5,711 nt of DNA from Candidatus Firestoneibacteriota bacterium (GTDB lineage Bacteria > Oederibacteriota > JAAXVQ01 > JAUVAV01). Location of the stretch: contig DAOVYW010000160.1 of the NCBI GenBank assembly GCA_030635415.1, positions 1 to 5,711 on the forward strand, written 5' to 3'. Under the pieces are notes generated by a model. That model saw only the letters and a program-made list of their open reading frames with translations, searched no databases and had not been told where the DNA came from. This document shows, in pieces, positions 1 through 5,711 of this stretch (positions are counted from its first letter, which is position 1; each line of letters opens with the position of its first letter). The translations under genes were made by a program, and so were the position numbers.

Positions 1-997
1 GATCGACCAGCATTAATCCTTCAGTCATGGACTGAACAATGGCCTCAAAACGGCTTTTTTCTTCCGTGATTTTTTTATCCAACACGGCCTTTTCAATCGC
101 AATCGCCTTTAGTTGCAATTCGCGCTGCAAAAGCAGGTTCCAACCCATCACAATCGTGGCCACCAGCAGCGAGACGCCGACAAATATCATTATCCACCGA
201 ATAAGCCGGCGCGAAAGGACAGGTTGCGGATGCCCGCCCTCTCCAAACCACTGGTAGAAAATACGCGCCTGTTGACCGGAATTGTCAATATCCCGGAACG
301 CGTATTTTAACTTTTTAGCCAGTTCAGGCTGGTCCTTTCGAACCAGTACTCCGAATCGGGACATAGCAACCTCGGTGCCTATAATTTTGAATCTTTCGTC
401 CCAACTGCGTTTTCCCAGAAATCGAAGCCCGCTTAAGCGTTCACCGATATAGGCATCAACCTTTCCCTCCCAGAGCAGGCGGAAAGCATCGGCGTAATGG
501 TCCACGGTAAAGAAATAATGTTTTCCCAAGAGCCGTAAACGTTCATAGGCCGGATCTTCTTTTAGCAGGGCTATTTTTTTGCCCTCCAAATCTTCCTGGT
601 TGGCCATATCATACCGCTCGCTTCTGACGAAAATCACCGATGGGCTTTCCAGATAGATTGCGGGAAAAGTAAAATCCCGGGCCAGGTGGGAAGTATAACG
701 GACAAAATGAAGACAATCCAGTTCACCCTGGATTAAGGCTTTGAGATTTTCATCCTGGGTAGCCGGATAAAAAAGCACGTTATCAATTCCAAGAATTTCC
801 CCCGCCGCCCGCATGATATCCACTGAAAAACCGGTATAAACTCCGGAATGGTCAAAATAGGTATAGGGAGCCACATCCAAAGGCCCGCCGACGACTATAC
901 GATCTTTTACAATCTGGGTATCCGATCGGACTGGTCCGGAAAACGGAAATAAAATTATGGTTAGGATAACCGCCGAATAGCGGCAAAAACGGAGCAT
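1..997 (-). CDS. Membrane sensor with periplasmic solute-binding (SBP_bac_3/VFT) domain, TM segment and start of PAS domain; 3' part beyond window
   Basis: Reading the minus strand from ATG at 997-995 gives an open frame of 332 codons that runs off the left edge without a stop. Residues 1-25 form a signal peptide (MLRFCRYSAVILTIILF..., likely cut after VRS). Residues about 30-255 resemble the family 3 periplasmic solute-binding fold: VAPYTYFD...YTGFSVDIM near 43-62, LDCLHFVRYTS near 93-103, DLEGKKIALL near 136-145 and GKVDAYIGE near 178-186. A hydrophobic stretch at about 266-289 is the membrane anchor. Residues 293-315 look like a helical linker, followed by FEAIVQSMTEGLMLVD (317-332), a typical PAS opening. 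The domain order outside-membrane-PAS is that of hybrid sensors that usually end in a histidine kinase, less often a GGDEF or other output domain; that end is not visible. The start overlaps the stop of the KaiC-receiver gene, so the two genes are probably translationally coupled. Ligand unknown. The fold assignment is by recognition, not alignment. Confidence 0.85.
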   Translation of the reverse strand, partial: MLRFCRYSAVILTIILFPFSGPVRSDTQIVKDRIVVGGPLDVAPYTYFDHSGVYTGFSVDIMRAAGEILGIDNVLFYPATQDENLKALIQGELDCLHFVRYTSHLARDFTFPAIYLESPSVIFVRSERYDMANQEDLEGKKIALLKEDPAYERLRLLGKHYFFTVDHYADAFRLLWEGKVDAYIGERLSGLRFLGKRSWDERFKIIGTEVAMSRFGVLVRKDQPELAKKLKYAFRDIDNSGQQARIFYQWFGEGGHPQPVLSRRLIRWIMIFVGVSLLVATIVMGWNLLLQRELQLKAIAIEKAVLDKKITEEKSRFEAIVQSMTEGLMLVD

Positions 998-2832
998 CAA
1001 TTTTTCCTCTTTGAGTACACTCTCCTGAGAATCATTTTGACGCGGGCAACGAGTTCCTGGGGCGAAAAGGGTTTGGTAATATAATCGTCGGCTCCGATTT
1101 TCATCCCCCGCACCTTGGATTCGATTTCGCCTTTGGCAGAAAGCATTATCACGGGGATTTCTGTGGTGGCGGAATCAGCTTTAATGCGTTGGCAGACCTC
1201 GAAGCCGTTCAATTTAGGCAGCATTAAATCCAGGATGATGAGCCCCGGCCCTTCTGTCATGGTAATCTGAACCGCACTCTCACCATCGCCGCATGACAGC
1301 AGGGTAAAGCGCTCATCACGAAAACTGGCTTTGATCAGTTCCACCATCTGGGAATCATCATCCACAATCAGTATCTTGGTCGGTTCCGCTCCGGAAAGCC
1401 GGTGGGGTATACCGCTTAAGATACCTTCGTAACTTAAAAACGGCTCGCCGATTCTGACACCATGGTCGGTAATGAGTAATTCCCTTAAACTTCTGTCATG
1501 GGCGGATCCCCGCTGTTTGATAATCATAATAGCTTTGCGAATGGTGCCCTCGATTTCAGCCAGCCGAAGCAGGATTACAGTGTCCACCAGGTAGTAGAGC
1601 TTGTCATCGCTCAGTTTGAAATCACTTACCATCTCGGGAATTTCCGAAGTACAGAGAGTGGTGACCCTGGCCTCCTGCAGTATGCGGACCATGGTTTGAA
1701 AGGTAAGATACACCATTCCGCAGGAACACGCCACGCTGTTTAAAAAGGAGATAGGATCTATCACCAGACGCTGCGGCCGGATTTCATTCAGGTACCGCCG
1801 CAGGAGATGAAGAAATTCACCTTCGCTTAAACCCGCACTGGGAATGTTTAGCAGCGTAAAACGCCCTTCCTGGACTGCCGTATCGAGTTCCAAACCCAGA
1901 GCGCGGGCGTGCCGCAGCAGATTGCCGCCTTGTTCCTCCATGGAAAGATAAAGACAGGTCTCGCCGGATTTTAATCCTTGTGCCAGAAAGTGAAGCGCCA
2001 GATTGGTCTTGCCGGTTCCTGACGTTCCGGCGATTAAAACGGTCTGACCGTTGAAAACACCGCCGCCGAGCATTTCATTCAAGCCCGTGACGCCCGTATC
2101 AATGCGGCGCCACGCTTTAGCCGCATCACTGCTGGTGGCGGTTATTTGACAGGGTAAAGCGGTGGGATAAACTTCCACTCCTTCTTCCGTAATCTCAAAA
2201 GGATGTTGGCCGTGGAGATGCCGCTGTCCGCGGGCTTTTAAGACCTCAATCAGCCGACGCCGCTGGTAATCGCGGACCAGGTCGAAATGCAAACGAATAT
2301 AGCAATCTACGGAATACATACCCCACGCGGCCAACTGTGATTCCTCTATGTCCTTAATAAGAAAACTCGTTATTCCCTGCCGCTTAAACCCATTAATAAA
2401 CCGGTTAATTAAATCACGATGATTGAACTTATCATCATTAACCTGGATTAAAAAATTAATCGAGTCCACTAAAACGCGTTGGATGCCCATTTCATGAGTT
2501 AGCTGGTCAAACATGCCCCCGGGACATTCCATTTCCTGACGGAGTACTTTAGGCGAGGTGATAATAATTTTTAATTTTTGATCCTTTTCCAGTTGTTTAA
2601 GATCCCATCCGAAATTCAGGGCGTCACGATAATATTGCGCGGGAAATTCCTCAAAAGTAATGATAAGACCTGATTGGCTCTCGGCAATACCCTGGAGAAT
2701 GAACTGCATTCCCAGCGTGGTTTTCCCCGTACCCGGCAGCCCCTCGACCATTAAACTTTCGCCTTCCAGAATACCACCGAGTAAAATATCGTCCAAGCCG
2801 GAAACACCCGTTTTAATTTTGGTTGTCGCCAA
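997..2832 (-). CDS. Tandem KaiC-family ATPase fused to C-terminal response-regulator receiver (REC) domain
   Basis: A 611-residue cytoplasmic protein. KaiC domain 1 (about 5-225) has Walker A GLPGTGKT (31-38), the paired glutamates E61-E62 and a Walker B ending in D123. KaiC domain 2 (about 243-478) has Walker A GTSGTGKT (269-276), E299-E300, Walker B LVIDP (D359) and the KaiC-typical QRGSAHDRSLRE (440-451). Both ATPase sites therefore look intact. Residues about 485-605 are a complete receiver domain: acidic pair D491/D492, phospho-acceptor D535 in LDLMLP, S565, and K587-P588. No DNA-binding or other output domain follows. The length fits two KaiC domains (about 480) plus one receiver (about 125). 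The start is TTG at 2832-2830: a strong Shine-Dalgarno lies just upstream and an in-frame TGA is only three codons before it. Cyanobacterial KaiC autophosphorylation sites S431/T432 correspond by eye to Y413/Y414, so a clock function should not be assumed. It is more likely a KaiC-like signalling ATPase controlled through the receiver, probably by the overlapping downstream sensor. Confidence 0.95.
   Translation of the reverse strand: MATTKIKTGVSGLDDILLGGILEGESLMVEGLPGTGKTTLGMQFILQGIAESQSGLIITFEEFPAQYYRDALNFGWDLKQLEKDQKLKIIITSPKVLRQEMECPGGMFDQLTHEMGIQRVLVDSINFLIQVNDDKFNHRDLINRFINGFKRQGITSFLIKDIEESQLAAWGMYSVDCYIRLHFDLVRDYQRRRLIEVLKARGQRHLHGQHPFEITEEGVEVYPTALPCQITATSSDAAKAWRRIDTGVTGLNEMLGGGVFNGQTVLIAGTSGTGKTNLALHFLAQGLKSGETCLYLSMEEQGGNLLRHARALGLELDTAVQEGRFTLLNIPSAGLSEGEFLHLLRRYLNEIRPQRLVIDPISFLNSVACSCGMVYLTFQTMVRILQEARVTTLCTSEIPEMVSDFKLSDDKLYYLVDTVILLRLAEIEGTIRKAIMIIKQRGSAHDRSLRELLITDHGVRIGEPFLSYEGILSGIPHRLSGAEPTKILIVDDDSQMVELIKASFRDERFTLLSCGDGESAVQITMTEGPGLIILDLMLPKLNGFEVCQRIKADSATTEIPVIMLSAKGEIESKVRGMKIGADDYITKPFSPQELVARVKMILRRVYSKRKN
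1005..1010 (-). promoter_or_regulatory. Ribosome-binding site of the sensor gene
   Basis: On the minus strand AGAGGA lies inside the last codons of the KaiC-receiver gene, 7 bases before the ATG at 997-995. It supports this ATG as the start and allows re-initiation after the overlapping TGA stop. Confidence 0.65.
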
Positions 2833-2837
2833 AATCC

Positions 2838-2845
2838 ATCACCTC
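2838..2845 (-). promoter_or_regulatory. Ribosome-binding site that fixes the TTG start of the KaiC-receiver gene
   Basis: The minus strand reads GAGGTGAT, an eight-base match to the Shine-Dalgarno consensus, with the GAGG core 9 bases before TTG (2832-2830). An ATG at 2839-2837 overlaps this motif but is in another frame. In the KaiC frame a TGA lies three codons before the TTG, so no longer start exists apart from an unlikely ATT. Confidence 0.85.
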
Positions 2846-2863
2846 ACCTTATTAATTTTAGCA

Positions 2864-2893
2864 ATTATATCACTCTTATAGGAAAAGCGGCAA
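2864..2893 (-). promoter_or_regulatory. Sigma70/sigmaA-type promoter for the KaiC-receiver/sensor operon
   Basis: On the minus strand a -35 box TTGCCG (2893-2888) is followed after 18 bases by a perfect -10 box TATAAT (2869-2864). The -10 is preceded by TGA, giving an extended -10 (TGNTATAAT). Transcription would start near 2857, leaving a leader of roughly 25 bases that carries the Shine-Dalgarno. Its -35 box lies 11 bases from the end of the inverted-repeat element, so the promoter is outside that element. Confidence 0.75.
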
Positions 2894-2904
2894 GATATTT
2901 TAGA

Positions 2905-3119
2905 CTATCCCAGGAGCCTGTCGGACTTAGGCAAAAAGCGGATTTTAAGCACTCTTCCCCCTTTGAAAAAACGAGACAGAGGAGGATTTTGACAGAAAAG
3001 CCTTTAAAAACAGTCATTGCGAGCGACCAAAGGGAGTGCGGCAATCACGTTTTTCGAATTGTGACAAAGTCTCTACAAAAGGGGGAGAAGGACTAAAGTC
3101 TGACAGACTCCCAGGGTAG
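2905..3119. repeat. MITE-like 215-bp element with imperfect terminal inverted repeats
   Basis: The left arm (2905-2930, beginning CTATCCCAGGAG) matches the reverse complement of the right arm (3093-3119, beginning CTACCCTGGGAG as read inward) with five mismatches and one single-base gap. All five mismatches are transitions. A second, nested inverted repeat lies inside: CTTCCCCCTTTG (2954-2965) against CAAAAGGGGGAGAAG (3076-3090). The right arm also holds a perfect 13-base palindrome, AGTCTGACAGACT (3097-3109). No open reading frame of note lies inside, so it would be non-autonomous if mobile. No convincing target-site duplication is visible. The right end is 5 bases from the stop codon of the SpoIID-like gene. 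I see no separate rho-independent terminator for that operon, so the stem of this element may serve as one. Alternatives are an insertion-sequence remnant or a REP-like transcribed hairpin. Confidence 0.6.
3013..3049. repeat. GTCATTGCGAG-type dispersed repeat core
   Basis: The segment runs from GTCATTGCGAGCGACC to GCGGCAATCACG, with ATTGC (3016-3020) and GCAAT (3041-3045) as a short inverted repeat around a G+C-rich middle. From memory it resembles a short intergenic repeat family (GTCATTGCGAG ... GCAATC) seen in many copies in diverse bacterial genomes. It sits in the centre of the larger inverted-repeat element. Family membership is recalled, not searched. Confidence 0.5.
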
Positions 3120-3124
3120 CGTTC

Positions 3125-4417
3125 CTAACGCCCGGAAGCAGGATGTCCGATTGCAGGTGGAAAACAATGCACCGGTTCGGTGGCAGGTTTAATTTGGGTC
3201 CCGGGAAAATAGTGGTTTAATATCCGCCTAAACCCCCAACCATTTTGTGCTCTGCCATATGCTCCCCACTGACACATACCGACTCCATGCCCCAAACCCT
3301 GACCTACAAATAGATATTTTTTTTTTCGGGTTTCAATCTGAAATTTAGTGCTTTTTAATTGATGCCATCCATATTTCCTTCCCCAATTCAGGTAAAATAT
3401 CTCGCCGGATAATAATAAATCACCGTTAGCATATGTTGCCTTGAGTTCTTGAACCCGCTGCGCAGCATCAACTTTCTTTATTGTCAGCTTTTGCAGACTA
3501 TGTAATTTATTATTTTTAATGCCTTTTAGCAAGCACTCTATTTCCGATAGCGCCATAGATATTGACCACCGGAAATGAGGCGATGGCTCACAGAATGCTC
3601 TGCCGGTTTCATTCTCTTTTTGCCCTTGCAAATAAGGCAGGGGTGTACTCTGCGGCCATACTGACTGCACGGCTGCCGTTCGACCGCCACAGGTTGAATG
3701 AAAATACACATCACATATTTTTTCCTGATACCTCAAAATTAATGACCGGGTTTCTTTGACGGCTTTAATAACCGCTTTCGATATTTTTTCTTTTCCTTGA
3801 TATACCTGACAATGCGCCAAATCGCAAAAATCATATTTCCTTACCTGGTGCCGAGCAAGATTTTTCAGCATATAGGTTCGGGCTACCACTGCCTGGGCTG
3901 CCAAGGCAGCGGCCGGCCAATTCACCGGCATTTCATTCGCTACCACCGAGCATAAATATTCCTCTTCCTTAACTATATTTATTACTAATAAAAATTCCGG
4001 GGTTGCTAAAACTTCCAGCTTACCACTATACTCCCGGCCGGATATTTTTTTAGTGGTTAGATATAATGATTTATTTTCTTCCAGGGAAGAAACATCGATT
4101 TTCACTAATTTGCCGGTATTTTTTCCATTATATGACCAAAATACACGCTGGCCTTTTTTTTGCAATTTTAATCTGACCATTCCGGTTTGAGTAAATACAA
4201 TTTTGTTATTAACCGGATCTTTTAATTGTAATCCGGTGTTTGATGTCACTATGACACTTTTCGGTAATTCTTTCTGAAATAAGGCAACTCTTATATCCGC
4301 TTGTAAATCAAGGGGGCAAATTATTATACTTAGCAGCAAGAGGAATGTCGCCGGCTTCACCCGGCTTTGGCAATACCTCGGCAACGCGCCAGCGGCTTTT
4401 CCAGTCCCAAACAGCAT
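3125..4417 (-). CDS. SpoIID/LytB-domain protein, probable secreted peptidoglycan lytic transglycosylase
   Basis: A 430-residue exported protein. The hydrophobic core of a signal peptide is at about 24-36 (FLLLLSIIICPL), with probable cleavage after LQA (residue 40). The cysteine there lacks a proper lipobox, so it is not an obvious lipoprotein. The SpoIID domain spans about 145-410. It shows EEEYLCSVVANEMP (151-164), with E162 at the place of the catalytic glutamate of SpoIID, then ALAAQAVVARTYML (171-184), HSTCGG (240-245) and GLGHGVGMCQWGAYG (374-388). Family members cut glycan strands, as Bacillus SpoIID does on denuded strands during engulfment; the domain is also widespread in non-spore-formers, so sporulation is not implied. 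The region between the signal peptide and the domain (41-140) resembles the N-terminal part of longer SpoIID/LytB proteins. The gene begins directly after the pbpC stop, which suggests a shared transcript and a joint role in wall building. Start uncertain: a GTG at 4360-4358 (residue 20) would give a more compact signal peptide. Confidence 0.9.
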   Translation of the reverse strand: MLFGTGKAAGALPRYCQSRVKPATFLLLLSIIICPLDLQADIRVALFQKELPKSVIVTSNTGLQLKDPVNNKIVFTQTGMVRLKLQKKGQRVFWSYNGKNTGKLVKIDVSSLEENKSLYLTTKKISGREYSGKLEVLATPEFLLVINIVKEEEYLCSVVANEMPVNWPAAALAAQAVVARTYMLKNLARHQVRKYDFCDLAHCQVYQGKEKISKAVIKAVKETRSLILRYQEKICDVYFHSTCGGRTAAVQSVWPQSTPLPYLQGQKENETGRAFCEPSPHFRWSISMALSEIECLLKGIKNNKLHSLQKLTIKKVDAAQRVQELKATYANGDLLLSGEIFYLNWGRKYGWHQLKSTKFQIETRKKKYLFVGQGLGHGVGMCQWGAYGRAQNGWGFRRILNHYFPGTQIKPATEPVHCFPPAIGHPASGR

Positions 4418-5711
4418 CTATCTTTGAATCCTGATCTTCACACTATCGAATTGACCCAAAGAATTCACTACGGTTATCTGATGTAGTCCTGGTAGGGGAT
4501 CCAGAAAACATATTTTATCCGGTGAACCTTGCCCAATGAAAATATCATCCCGATACCAATATACTATGGGTTCTTTTCTCTGGCTATGCACTTGCAAAGG
4601 TATTCTTTGTTCTGCCAAGGACAGAGCCTTGGTCAAAACATAGCTACCCCCGGGGAGGGGACTTTTTATTTTGAGTCCTTTACTCCGGGCAATAGCCGGG
4701 CAGTGGGGATTATGCTGCGGAATGGTAGTTGCGGTTTTACCTTGCTGGCGCAGAAAGCTGGCTATCTCCGGCGGCCAGACTTCTACTATTTCAGTCGTAT
4801 ACTCTTCCCGTTTTCCCGCCATACAATATTGACATACTTGATATCCGGTTTTTCTCTCTTTATAAACTCGTTGGTGGATCTGACATTTTTTATTTTGACT
4901 CTTCCCGGGAATAAATAAATCTGTCCTTCCGGCCGGACAATATGGGCCTTTAGGTTCGCCGCTTAATGCACAGACCGTGCGGGTTGACACGCCGCGAGGT
5001 TTTTCGAACCAATTATCATTATAGCGGGTTAATTCATTGAATATTTCCGCCATTAAGGGCGCGGCTACTTTGGCTCCCACTAAGGCACTTGATCCTTTGG
5101 CATCTACATTTCCAAACCAGACCCCCACAGTGTAATCAGGCGTAAAACCAATAGCCCAGGCATCCCGCAGACCAAAAGAGGTCCCGGTTTTATAAGCTAT
5201 TTTTCCGCGATTCCAGGTAAATTCCCATGACTGCGGCAGATCCGGCCGTAAAAGTTTGGACAACATCTCTGAAATAATATAACTTGCTTCGGGCGAAATT
5301 ATTTTTTTGCCGCGATTGTGGTAGTTGGTTTCCGCTTCAAAAAAACAGAGTCGGCGCAGACGCCCTTGGTTTGGAAATATTGAATATAATCGCACCAATT
5401 CTTCCAGCGTAAAAGGCAGCGCGCCTAAAACAATTGACAGCCCCGGGTTGGCCTTTTCTAGTCTTGATCCAATTAGACGCGTTTTTTTAATAAAACTGGT
5501 TAATCCCTTGGAGGCTAACGCATATTCCAGATTTACCGCCGGAGCATTCAAAGAATAAACCAGTGCATCCTCCGCAGGCAAAGGCCCCCAAAAATGCCGG
5601 TCATAATTAGCCGGTTTATAACCATCATAATTTTTTTCTATATCATAAACTAAAGTTCGCGGAGTTATATAACCACCATCAATTGCCGCCGCATATAAAA
5701 AAGCTTTTAAA
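4418..5711 (-). CDS. pbpC: Penicillin-binding protein 1C, C-terminal part (transpeptidase domain plus BiPBP_C); 5' end beyond window
   Basis: The frame is open to the right edge and shows 430 residues of a protein whose family is usually about 750-800 long. The first visible residues, LKAFLYAAAIDGGYITP, are the stretch after the active-site serine. The lysine of the SxxK motif is the second visible residue, and the serine lies just outside the window. The SxN motif is SLN (visible residues 53-55) in a context typical of PbpC (GPLPAEDALVYSLNAPAVN). The third motif is KTGTS (174-178), followed by DAWAIGFTPDYTVGVWFGN. After the transpeptidase domain comes the cysteine-rich PbpC linker (CALSGEPKGPYCP, then CQIH). 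The final 85 or so residues are the BiPBP_C domain, starting near IKSPLPGGSYVL. The enzyme cross-links peptidoglycan in the periplasm; its glycosyltransferase half should lie upstream. An internal TTG at 5581 is not the start, because homologous sequence continues past it. It stops directly against the SpoIID-like gene. Confidence 0.93.
   Translation of the reverse strand, partial: LKAFLYAAAIDGGYITPRTLVYDIEKNYDGYKPANYDRHFWGPLPAEDALVYSLNAPAVNLEYALASKGLTSFIKKTRLIGSRLEKANPGLSIVLGALPFTLEELVRLYSIFPNQGRLRRLCFFEAETNYHNRGKKIISPEASYIISEMLSKLLRPDLPQSWEFTWNRGKIAYKTGTSFGLRDAWAIGFTPDYTVGVWFGNVDAKGSSALVGAKVAAPLMAEIFNELTRYNDNWFEKPRGVSTRTVCALSGEPKGPYCPAGRTDLFIPGKSQNKKCQIHQRVYKERKTGYQVCQYCMAGKREEYTTEIVEVWPPEIASFLRQQGKTATTIPQHNPHCPAIARSKGLKIKSPLPGGSYVLTKALSLAEQRIPLQVHSQRKEPIVYWYRDDIFIGQGSPDKICFLDPLPGLHQITVVNSLGQFDSVKIRIQR
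4429..4432 (-). promoter_or_regulatory. Weak ribosome-binding site before the SpoIID-like gene
   Basis: AGGA on the minus strand lies 11 bases before the ATG at 4417-4415, inside the last codons of pbpC. The spacing is longer than ideal, but no better site precedes the alternative GTG at 4360-4358, where the nearest AGGT is about 14 bases away. Translation may instead be coupled to termination of pbpC, since stop and start abut (TAGATG). Confidence 0.4.

Noticed and set aside
39..310. Two overlapping plus-strand open frames near the left edge
   Set aside because: Both are antisense to the membrane segment, linker and PAS start of the sensor gene, whose frame is continuous with recognisable domains. 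Neither plus-strand frame resembles a known protein.
997..2832. Calling the ATPase a genuine circadian kaiC
   Set aside because: No kaiA or kaiB is in the window, the Ser/Thr phosphorylation sites appear to be absent and a receiver domain is fused. Family membership is clear but clock function is not supported.
2989..2994. TTGACA on the plus strand as a possible divergent promoter -35 box
   Set aside because: No acceptable -10 box lies 16-18 bases downstream and no plus-strand gene follows, so it is probably a chance match inside the repeat element.
2833..3124. Possible small protein, tRNA or CRISPR array in the intergenic gap
   Set aside because: No open frame with a ribosome-binding site, no cloverleaf and no regularly spaced direct repeats are visible. 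The symmetry present is inverted, as in a mobile or REP-like element.
3125..4417. Inferring a spore-former from the SpoIID domain
   Set aside because: SpoIID/LytB domains occur widely in non-sporulating bacteria, and no other sporulation gene is present. The pbpC context points to general wall metabolism.
4529..4918. Plus-strand open frame of 129 codons inside pbpC
   Set aside because: It lies wholly antisense to the well-supported pbpC coding sequence, shows no recognisable domain, and is best explained as a shadow of the coding frame.
1..5711. A base-composition break between the KaiC operon and the pbpC operon as a sign of transfer
   Set aside because: Some lines of the KaiC gene are clearly richer in G+C than the SpoIID-like gene, but other lines of the same KaiC gene are as A+T-rich. 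By eye there is no clean boundary.

Overview
The window holds four protein-coding genes, all read from the minus strand, in two transcription units. A 292-bp intergenic gap separates the units and is mostly filled by a small repeat element. In transcription order (right to left) the genes are: the 3' part of a penicillin-binding protein 1C gene (pbpC, 4418-5711, cut by the right edge); a SpoIID/LytB-domain cell-wall protein (3125-4417); a tandem KaiC-type ATPase fused to a C-terminal response-regulator receiver domain (997-2832); and the N-terminal part of a membrane sensor with a periplasmic solute-binding domain, one membrane segment and the start of a probable PAS domain (1-997, cut by the left edge).

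Organism: nothing here fixes the taxon. PbpC with the C-terminal BiPBP_C domain is most familiar in diderm (Gram-negative-type) bacteria. SpoIID/LytB-domain proteins are known from spore-formers, cyanobacteria and many other non-sporulating lineages. A KaiC-receiver protein beside a solute-binding-domain sensor is the style of environmental, signalling-rich anaerobes (Desulfobacterota, deep-branching Firmicutes or a candidate phylum). The strong GAGGTGAT Shine-Dalgarno sequence and the sigma70/sigmaA promoter fit any of these. This is inference, not a call.

Region 4418-5711 and 3125-4417: pbpC stops at TAG and the SpoIID-like gene starts at the very next base, so the two are almost certainly co-transcribed. 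PbpC supplies transpeptidase and, in the part outside the window, presumably glycosyltransferase activity. The SpoIID-like protein has the conserved motifs of a peptidoglycan lytic transglycosylase and a signal peptide. Together they look like a synthesis-plus-cleavage pair acting on the wall.

Region 2833-3124: a 215-bp element (2905-3119) is bounded by imperfect inverted repeats of 26/27 bp. It contains a second nested inverted repeat and a copy of a GTCATTGCGAG-type dispersed repeat. It lies 5 bp after the SpoIID-like stop codon and 11 bp upstream of the -35 box of a near-consensus promoter that drives the next unit.

Region 1-2832: the KaiC-receiver gene starts at a TTG codon that is well supported by its ribosome-binding site. 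Its stop codon overlaps the ATG of the sensor gene (TGATG). The simplest reading is a two-component-like pair in which the membrane sensor controls the phosphorylation of the receiver domain attached to the KaiC ATPase. Whether the sensor has a kinase domain cannot be seen, because the gene runs off the window.
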